NCBI GenBank assembly: GCA_964397015.1
Contig: CAYNHL010000031.1
Span: 1 to 30,850 of the forward strand
Reading direction: 5' to 3'
Origin: MADRE2 sp964397015
GTDB lineage: Bacteria > Desulfobacterota > Desulfobacteria > Desulfobacterales > Desulfobacteraceae
Length of the DNA: 30,850 nucleotides
A program made the position numbers and the translations under genes. Below are positions 25,326-30,850 of the stretch, in pieces. The notes under the pieces were generated by a model. It was given only the letters and a program-made list of their open reading frames with translations, did not search any database and was not told the DNA's origin. Every line of letters starts with the position of its first letter. Within the stretch, counting starts at the first letter, position 1.

Positions 25326-27326
25326 TTACTGACTGGGAAAAAGGTCCTTCAACATGGACTTTGCATCTTCCTTCACATCTTCGATTTGTTTTTCCCGGGT
25401 TTCCTTGTCTCCGACAATATCCTTGATCCCTTCTGCGTCAGGGAGCTCTTGCCCCGTGATACCTGCCATGTCCGGTCTGAACTTCGGCTGGGTCAAAGGA
25501 CCTGTAACCAGTACCGGAACAAGAATACCGGTTCGTTCCTTTTTGTCTCCCTGGCCTTTCAATGTGCCCACGATCTTGGGGGTTATTTTTACATCGACTG
25601 TTTCTTCGATTATGTCAACTTTCCCGTCAGCATTCAATCGCAGCAGCGGCGAAACCATTTCTGAACCGTCAATGGAAGCGATCCCGTCTTTTATATCGAC
25701 CGGCAGCAAAAGACTTGCAAAATCGGTTCTGGGTTTTTTCTCCGAATCACTTTGCATGCCTGCTCTTGATTTGACGGTATGCATGATATTTGTCAAATCC
25801 ACTCCCACGATCGCCCCGTCGGTAAACAGGAGTTCTTTTCTGCCTTCCAGGGTCTGCCTTATCCGGTCAGGGGTGTCTCCTGTAAAACGCATGTCGGCAT
25901 CAGCTGCCAGGGTGCCCTCGATTATTTCTTTTTCCACCAGGGCCTGAACTAAAGGGGCTGCCTGGATGCCCTCCATCCTTAACTTGACCGCGGTTGCAGG
26001 CTCTTTGCGATTGACGTCCATTGAGGCTTTTGCCGCTACGGTTCCCTGGGACAGATTACAGGCAAAAGGATCGACAGATAAGATACCTTCCTTTGCATCT
26101 ATCTTGATACGGATATCGTCGACAGCCAGTTTTTTAACCAGCAGTTTCTCAACCGTGATCTCCCCGTCAAGCACAAGTTTTCTTAAGGCCGTATAATCCA
26201 TGCCGCCCCCAGGTGATTTTTCAGCGATCGGGCCGGCATCGGCCTGTTCCTTGCCGGGCGGCGGAAGGTAGCGGTCCAGGTCAATCCGGTCCAGGGCCAT
26301 GGTAAACCTGATATCCGGCTTCTGGACATCGGCGACGGTCCCTTCGAACTTTATACCAGAATCATCCAGTGTCATTCGGCCGTCCGACAGCGTAAAAGCT
26401 TCGGGTGTTCCGTTTATTCTCAAGTCTGCCGCCAGTAGACCCGGCACGGAACTGTCAGCTGTTTCAACCGGGAATGGCCGGCCCAGCGCTGTCATCAGCT
26501 TCCGGGGTGAAAAAGGTGAAACTGCCAGCACAAAGTCAAAAACGGGCTGAACGGCCGGATCGGTCACGTGTCCATCCAGCTTGACCTGAAGCATGTCCAT
26601 GGCATCAAGGGTCAGATTGACCGGAATCCTGCCCTTGCCGGGGACATCTCCTGTAGGCCCGACAGAACCTTTAAGTGCAACCGGCTGATTATTCACCACT
26701 GCGCTGAAATCGATTTTCAACGGTGTATCGAAACTGACATCGTCCAGCACAAGTGACATATCGGTTATTTCCACGGTACGGTTCAATGCATGGTCCACCC
26801 AGGTAACACGGCCGCCGGTAACGGCGAAATTCTGTATGGTCAGGGCTTCTACAGGCATGCCGCCTTTTCGGGAATCATCTTCTGGAGCACCATGCCGTGG
26901 TTTTGAATCGCCTGCTTGTTTTCCCCGTCCCATTCCTTCCCAGTTAGCGGGTCCGGTTGCCGGCTTTTCAAGATGAATTACCGGTTTGTCCACGACAAAG
27001 GTTTTGACCTCTATTTTCCTGGACAGCAGAGGCATCACCTTTACCCGGATTTCAAAGCTGCCTATTGAGGCCATGTCCTTTTGAGAAAAGCCTTCCGGGT
27101 TCCCGATATGCACATCGGAAATACGGATGCCGACCCAGGGGAACAGCGACAGATCCATGTCTTTTCCCAGGGTAACGGGACGCCCGGTATGCCGGGTAAT
27201 CAACTCCTCTATCCGTGGTTTATACTGCTGAACATCGATCAATCTCGGAGCTGCGAGTACCAGGACAACGACAAGCAGTACGCACACGATGGATATCACC
27301 AGCAGCCATTTTATGAGTTTTTTCAT
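25326..27326 (-). CDS. AsmA family protein
   Basis: This 666-residue envelope protein has an N-terminal membrane helix (about 7-27) followed by the AsmA signature region ('YKPRIEELITRHTGRPVTL', then 'SLFPWVGIRISDVHIGNPEGF') and a long beta-rich extracytoplasmic part. The C-terminal AsmA_2-like region has 'LTNIMHTVKSRAG' and 'GSEMVSPLLRLNADGKVDI'. AsmA proteins belong to the group proposed to move phospholipids or shape the outer membrane in diderm bacteria. A low-complexity linker lies near 145-165. AGAGG is placed six bases before the ATG. Just upstream is the palindromic element at 27380-27462. It is the first gene of a two-gene minus-strand unit. Confidence 0.88.
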   Translation of the reverse strand: MKKLIKWLLVISIVCVLLVVVLVLAAPRLIDVQQYKPRIEELITRHTGRPVTLGKDMDLSLFPWVGIRISDVHIGNPEGFSQKDMASIGSFEIRVKVMPLLSRKIEVKTFVVDKPVIHLEKPATGPANWEGMGRGKQAGDSKPRHGAPEDDSRKGGMPVEALTIQNFAVTGGRVTWVDHALNRTVEITDMSLVLDDVSFDTPLKIDFSAVVNNQPVALKGSVGPTGDVPGKGRIPVNLTLDAMDMLQVKLDGHVTDPAVQPVFDFVLAVSPFSPRKLMTALGRPFPVETADSSVPGLLAADLRINGTPEAFTLSDGRMTLDDSGIKFEGTVADVQKPDIRFTMALDRIDLDRYLPPPGKEQADAGPIAEKSPGGGMDYTALRKLVLDGEITVEKLLVKKLAVDDIRIKIDAKEGILSVDPFACNLSQGTVAAKASMDVNRKEPATAVKLRMEGIQAAPLVQALVEKEIIEGTLAADADMRFTGDTPDRIRQTLEGRKELLFTDGAIVGVDLTNIMHTVKSRAGMQSDSEKKPRTDFASLLLPVDIKDGIASIDGSEMVSPLLRLNADGKVDIIEETVDVKITPKIVGTLKGQGDKKERTGILVPVLVTGPLTQPKFRPDMAGITGQELPDAEGIKDIVGDKETREKQIEDVKEDAKSMLKDLFPSQ

Positions 27327-27379
27327 AAGGCACCTCTTTGTATGGGTAATTCAACTTTCGGGCTTCAACGATGATGCCC

Positions 27380-27462
27380 GGGGTCAGGCTTGTTTTATTG
27401 TGTTTTTATCAAAAATTATTTCCTGTCAAGGGTCAAAAACGCAATAATGCAAGCCTGACCCC
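27380..27462. mobile_element. REP/MITE-like palindromic element
   Basis: The left arm 27380-27407 begins GGGGTCAGGCTTG. The right arm 27435-27462 is its reverse complement over 28 bases with three mismatches; the outer 13 bases match perfectly. The 27-base centre is AT-rich. Such short, non-coding, nearly perfect palindromes between genes are typical of REP sequences or MITEs moved by Y1-type transposases. No transposase is in the window. It lies in the 284-base divergent gap between the AsmA gene and glpD, which otherwise holds the glpD promoter. Confidence 0.65.
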
Positions 27463-27542
27463 ATTTAACATTTAACACTATCACAATTGCATACCCGGGT
27501 AAATCCAGGCGGCAAAATAATCCCGGCCTGCCGCATTATGTC

Positions 27543-27571
27543 TTGATTATGGAAGATTCAACTGCTATGAC
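27543..27571 (+). promoter_or_regulatory. Candidate promoter of glpD
   Basis: TTGATT (27543-27548) and TATGAC (27566-27571) have a 17-base spacer and lie about 40 bases before the glpD ATG. Confidence 0.5.
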
Positions 27572-27610
27572 CTTTGTAAAAAGCCTGTTTATATTCTTAA
27601 CGGAGCGCCC

Positions 27611-29170
27611 ATGGCGACGGAAAACTTTGATATCATCGTTACAGGTGGCGGTATTACCGGGGCTGGAGTCTTTCACGAGGCTGCCGCAAGAGGGTATCGT
27701 ACACTGCTCCTTGAAGCCAGGGATTTTGCCTGGGGAACTTCGAGCCGTTCCTCCAAAATGGTCCACGGAGGATTGCGGTACCTGGGGCAGGGCCACCTGA
27801 AACTGACCCGGGATGCTGTAAAAGAACGCGAACGCCTTCTGAAAAGGTATCCCGGCCTTGTGACGGCGCAGGAATATATCATGCCGGTTTTCAGGGATTA
27901 CGGTCCGGGTGAATGGATGTTGAAACTGGGACTGTCCATTTACAGTTTCATGGCCGGGAAGAAACAGCACCAGGTATTTTCTGCCCGCCAGGCACTGGAC
28001 ATGTTTCCGGCGCTGCGCCGGGAGCACCTGAAATCCGCTCTTGGATTCAAGGATGCCCAGGTGGACGACGCCCGGCTGGTACTTCGGCTGATCCAGGACG
28101 GCATGGCCCTTGGCGGTGTGGCCAGAAACTACACCCGCGTTGAAAGGGTCGCTTTAAACCGGCAAAACAGGGTCTGTGCCGTTCAGTGCCGGCACGCCTT
28201 CACCGGCAGATCTTCAGAGATTGCCGCCCGTGTGGTTGTCAATGCCACAGGAGCTTCAGCCCGGTCTTTGTGCCTGTCAAATAACATGCCCTGGCATATA
28301 AGGCCCCTGCGGGGCAGCCACATGGTATTCCCGGGGCACCTGTTTCCCCTGGACCGTGTCCTGAGCTTTTTTCATCCCCAGGATCTTCGCCCTGTATTCA
28401 TCTTTCCCTGGCAGGGAACCCTTGTCCTGGGAACCACCGATGTGGACCATAAACCTGACCTGGACACAGAGCCGGTGATAAGTGGCCACGAAGCCGGGTA
28501 TCTCATGGATGGCCTGAACCATGTCCTGCCCGGCCTTAGTCCCGGTTTCAAAGACTGTATCTCGACTTTTGCCGGTGTGCGGCCGGTATTGAGCAGCAGA
28601 CACAAACCGGCCTCACGTGAATCAAGGGAACACATGGTGTGGAGCGACAGGGGCCTTGTCACGGTAACAGGCGGGAAACTGACCACCTTTGGCATACTGG
28701 CAAACGATACCCTGTCAGCGGCAGGAAAAGACCTGCCCGCCCCCGGGCAGCCGGCAGCACCACCGGCTGTCGAGCCCGATTCCAGCCATGATAACTGCGA
28801 TTTTCTGAGCGGCCCGGCCCGGGAGCGGCTGTACGGCCGATACGGCAAAGCGGCAGGCCTGATCATCCGGGACGGTTCTCCAAAAACCCTGATCAACATA
28901 CCGGGTACTGACACGCTCTGGGCTGAACTTCCCTTTGCGGCAGCCCATGAAAGCATTTATACCCTGGCGGATCTTCTGCTCCGCAGAACCCGGATCGGAC
29001 TGCTTTTGCCCCATGGCGGCAGGGATTTTTTAAATGAAATCCAGGCCATCTGCCGGCCGGTGCTGCCGTGGGATGCGGAGCAATGGAACATGCAAAAAAA
29101 ACAATACCTTGACCTTTGGGAATCTGCCCATGCACCGCCTGGCAACCTGAAAGAAGGAGACCGGCCGTGA
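27611..29170 (+). CDS. glpD: FAD-dependent glycerol-3-phosphate dehydrogenase
   Basis: This enzyme oxidises glycerol-3-phosphate to dihydroxyacetone phosphate and passes electrons to the quinone pool. The 519-residue protein opens with the FAD-binding motif GGGITGAG (12-19) and the family signatures 'GTSSRSSKMVHGGLRYL' and 'VTGGKLTTF'. The all-helical C-terminal domain runs from about 400 on. Length is usual for the family. GGAG lies five bases before the ATG. An FGGY kinase overlaps its stop by four bases, so the operon may convert glycerol or a related polyol by phosphorylation and oxidation. Confidence 0.92.
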   Translation: MATENFDIIVTGGGITGAGVFHEAAARGYRTLLLEARDFAWGTSSRSSKMVHGGLRYLGQGHLKLTRDAVKERERLLKRYPGLVTAQEYIMPVFRDYGPGEWMLKLGLSIYSFMAGKKQHQVFSARQALDMFPALRREHLKSALGFKDAQVDDARLVLRLIQDGMALGGVARNYTRVERVALNRQNRVCAVQCRHAFTGRSSEIAARVVVNATGASARSLCLSNNMPWHIRPLRGSHMVFPGHLFPLDRVLSFFHPQDLRPVFIFPWQGTLVLGTTDVDHKPDLDTEPVISGHEAGYLMDGLNHVLPGLSPGFKDCISTFAGVRPVLSSRHKPASRESREHMVWSDRGLVTVTGGKLTTFGILANDTLSAAGKDLPAPGQPAAPPAVEPDSSHDNCDFLSGPARERLYGRYGKAAGLIIRDGSPKTLINIPGTDTLWAELPFAAAHESIYTLADLLLRRTRIGLLLPHGGRDFLNEIQAICRPVLPWDAEQWNMQKKQYLDLWESAHAPPGNLKEGDRP

Positions 29171-30720
29171 CAGACCCTTTGCTGCTGAGCATCGACTGCG
29201 GCACCCAGAGCCTGCGGGCCATGCTGTTTTCCCCTGAAGGCCGGCTCCTGGCCCGGGCTCAGGAGTCATACGCCCCGTATGTCAGCCCACGTGCGGGCTG
29301 GGCCGAACAGGACCCGGACATTTACTGGCAGGGTCTTGTAAAAGCCTGCCGCCGTCTCAGGCAGGACCACCCTTCCCTGTTTGCCAGAATTGCCGGGGTC
29401 GGCATCACCACCCAGCGTGCCAGCATGATCAATGTGGATATTGACGGAACCCCCCTGCGTCCTGCAATTCTCTGGCTCGATCAAAGGCAGATACCCTTGG
29501 GCACAGGACTGCCAGCCTGGTTCAAACTGGGCATCAAACCCACTTTTTTATCCAGAAAACTTTTGACGATCCATTCCCAGGGGAAATGCAGCTGGATCCG
29601 GATCAACCAGCCCGGCATCTGGGAAAAAACCCACAAATACCTCCAGGTATCCGGGTTTTTGAACTATTGCCTGACCGGCGAATTCTCTGATTCCGTTGCC
29701 GCCCAGATCGGACACCTGCCTTTTGATTACAAAAAACAGCAGTGGGCATCAGCACTCCATATCTGCCGTGTCTTATTCCCGGTGGAACCTGAAAAACTGC
29801 CGCGGCTTGTCACTCCGGGCACCGTTTTGGGGAAAGTCACCTCAAAAGCATCCAGCCTGACCGGCATCGAGGCTGGTTGTCCCGTGATTTCCTGCGGGTC
29901 GGACAAGGGGTGTGAAACCCTTGGAGCCGGCGTGACACAGCCGGACATGGTAAGCCTGAGCTTCGGCACCACCGCTACTGTCCAGACCACAACCCGCCGG
30001 TACTTTGAGCCCATTGACCGTATGCCGCCCTATCCTTCTCCAGTACCGGGCAGCTACAACCCGGAAGTTGAAATATTCAGGGGCTTCTGGATGATCACCT
30101 GGTTCAAGAATCAATTTGCATGGAAAGAAAAAGAAGAAGCAAAAGCAAGGGGGGTAAGCGTTGAAAAACTGTTGAACCGCTGTCTTGAAAAAACCGGGCC
30201 CGGCGCCATGGGACTTTTAGTCCAGCCATACTGGGGGCCAGGTCTGGATTTGCCCCATGCCAAAGGTGCAATGATCGGATTTGGTGATGTCCATACCCGG
30301 GATCACATCTACCGGGCCATGATCGAGGGGTTGGGATTCGCCCTGTATGAAGGCATGGAAAAAATCCGGGCCAAAAGCGGGGTTCAGGTTTCCAGTGCTG
30401 CTGTTTCAGGGGGAGCATCACAAAGCGAGGCCATCTGCCGTATTGCAGCCGATATTTTCAACCTGCCAATGATAAAAGGCAGGACTCACGAGACTTCGGG
30501 CCTTGGTGCCGCCATACTGACAGCCTCGGGTGCAGGGCTGTACCCCTCCATTCCGGCGGCGGCAAAAGAAATGGTAAAAGTGGACAGGGTTTTTGAGCCG
30601 ACCCCTGACCATGTCGATATTTACAAAGAATTGTATTCAAGGGTGTACCGTCACATATACAGGTCCCTGAAACCTCTTTATGTCCAGATACAACAGATTA
30701 CAGGATATCCGTCCATATGA
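29167..30720 (+). CDS. FGGY-family carbohydrate kinase
   Basis: This ATP-dependent kinase belongs to the sugar/polyol family that includes glycerol and xylulose kinases. The 517-residue protein has the phosphate-1 loop SIDCGTQS near its start, WLDQR around the catalytic region, and C-terminal nucleotide-binding stretches 'LSFGTTATVQ' and 'GGASQSEAICRIAADIF'. The GTG start overlaps the glpD TGA (GTGA) and has AAGGAGA six bases upstream; the longer frame from 29116 is not needed. The substrate is unknown. Its place behind glpD suggests glycerol or a glycerol-like compound, but the first motif differs from the classical GlpK form (DQGTTSSR). Confidence 0.88.
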   Translation: MTDPLLLSIDCGTQSLRAMLFSPEGRLLARAQESYAPYVSPRAGWAEQDPDIYWQGLVKACRRLRQDHPSLFARIAGVGITTQRASMINVDIDGTPLRPAILWLDQRQIPLGTGLPAWFKLGIKPTFLSRKLLTIHSQGKCSWIRINQPGIWEKTHKYLQVSGFLNYCLTGEFSDSVAAQIGHLPFDYKKQQWASALHICRVLFPVEPEKLPRLVTPGTVLGKVTSKASSLTGIEAGCPVISCGSDKGCETLGAGVTQPDMVSLSFGTTATVQTTTRRYFEPIDRMPPYPSPVPGSYNPEVEIFRGFWMITWFKNQFAWKEKEEAKARGVSVEKLLNRCLEKTGPGAMGLLVQPYWGPGLDLPHAKGAMIGFGDVHTRDHIYRAMIEGLGFALYEGMEKIRAKSGVQVSSAAVSGGASQSEAICRIAADIFNLPMIKGRTHETSGLGAAILTASGAGLYPSIPAAAKEMVKVDRVFEPTPDHVDIYKELYSRVYRHIYRSLKPLYVQIQQITGYPSI

Positions 30721-30850
30721 AGAAAAAACCTTCAGATCAAAGCCTTCCGGCCTGGTCGACCAGTCCCCCGCCTGAAAAATCCCTGCGGTCCATTTTTAAA
30801 TGGGGGGATCCCAGGACCTTCAAACACCCGGGACCCGGTTTTTTTCACCT
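30717..30850 (+). CDS. Third gene of the glpD operon, 3' end outside the window
   Basis: An open frame starts at ATG 30717, overlapping the kinase stop as ATGA, and runs to the window end without a stop (44 codons). The start MKKKPSDQSLPAW and the later 'FKWGDPRTFKHPG' do not allow a firm family call. A 'WGDP' opening occurs in some FAD-linked oxidases of the alkyldihydroxyacetonephosphate-synthase group, which would suit glycerolipid metabolism. This is only a hint. Confidence 0.6.
   Translation, partial: MKKKPSDQSLPAWSTSPPPEKSLRSIFKWGDPRTFKHPGPGFFH

Noticed and set aside
29116..29166. Upstream ATG start of the FGGY kinase
   Set aside because: The GTG at 29167 has AAGGAGA at ideal spacing and begins just before the conserved phosphate-1 motif; the upstream part only extends into glpD.

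Overview
The window reads like a chromosomal segment of an anaerobic, probably sulfate-reducing member of the Desulfobacterota (old Deltaproteobacteria). This rests on a selenocysteine formate dehydrogenase, a tungstate/molybdate ABC transporter, SelB, sigma-54 type two-component genes, and the 'PTYE-LEQR' coiled-coil opening of one histidine kinase. It is inference from gene content; no taxonomic marker such as rRNA is present. I see no phage, insertion sequence or CRISPR array.

Left third (1-6271, minus strand): fdhA is followed by wtpA, wtpB and wtpC and ends in a good intrinsic terminator at 54-107. fdhA looks like two ORFs, but they are one gene joined through an in-frame TGA at 4845-4847. 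A SECIS-like hairpin lies directly downstream, so the TGA should be read as selenocysteine. The Wtp transporter would supply the W or Mo oxyanion for the enzyme's bis-pterin cofactor.

Middle-left (6272-11868): a secreted parallel beta-helix protein with two near-identical C-terminal domains is transcribed divergently from fdhA. On the minus strand, a small membrane protein, selB and uppP form an operon with its own promoter. selB encodes the elongation factor needed to decode the fdhA UGA. A tRNA-His(GTG) gene is transcribed divergently from this operon.

Middle (11909-18642): a PAS-GAF histidine kinase and a GGDEF-domain protein lie on the plus strand. The GGDEF protein has lost residues of its catalytic site but keeps its inhibitory c-di-GMP site. 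Opposite them is a tightly overlapped minus-strand operon of histidine kinase, lipoprotein and sigma-54 response regulator, with the layout of enterobacterial GlrK-QseG-GlrR (QseE/G/F). An 18-bp perfect inverted repeat lies between the two converging transcription units.

Right half (18643-30850): a coupled MoxR ATPase, DUF58 and DUF4129-like membrane protein operon; a beta-class DNA methyltransferase without a visible restriction partner; a minus-strand pair of an AsmA-family protein and an uncharacterised membrane-anchored protein; a REP/MITE-like palindromic element; and a plus-strand operon of glycerol-3-phosphate dehydrogenase, FGGY kinase and a third gene cut by the window end.

The strongest connected story is selenium plus tungsten: Sec-formate dehydrogenase, its metal transporter and SelB lie within about 11 kb, although selA, selC and selD are not in the window. 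I found no clearly unprecedented system. The best candidates for new biology are the degenerate GGDEF protein, the duplicated domain of the beta-helix protein, the QseG-like operon outside enterobacteria and the two palindromic intergenic elements.
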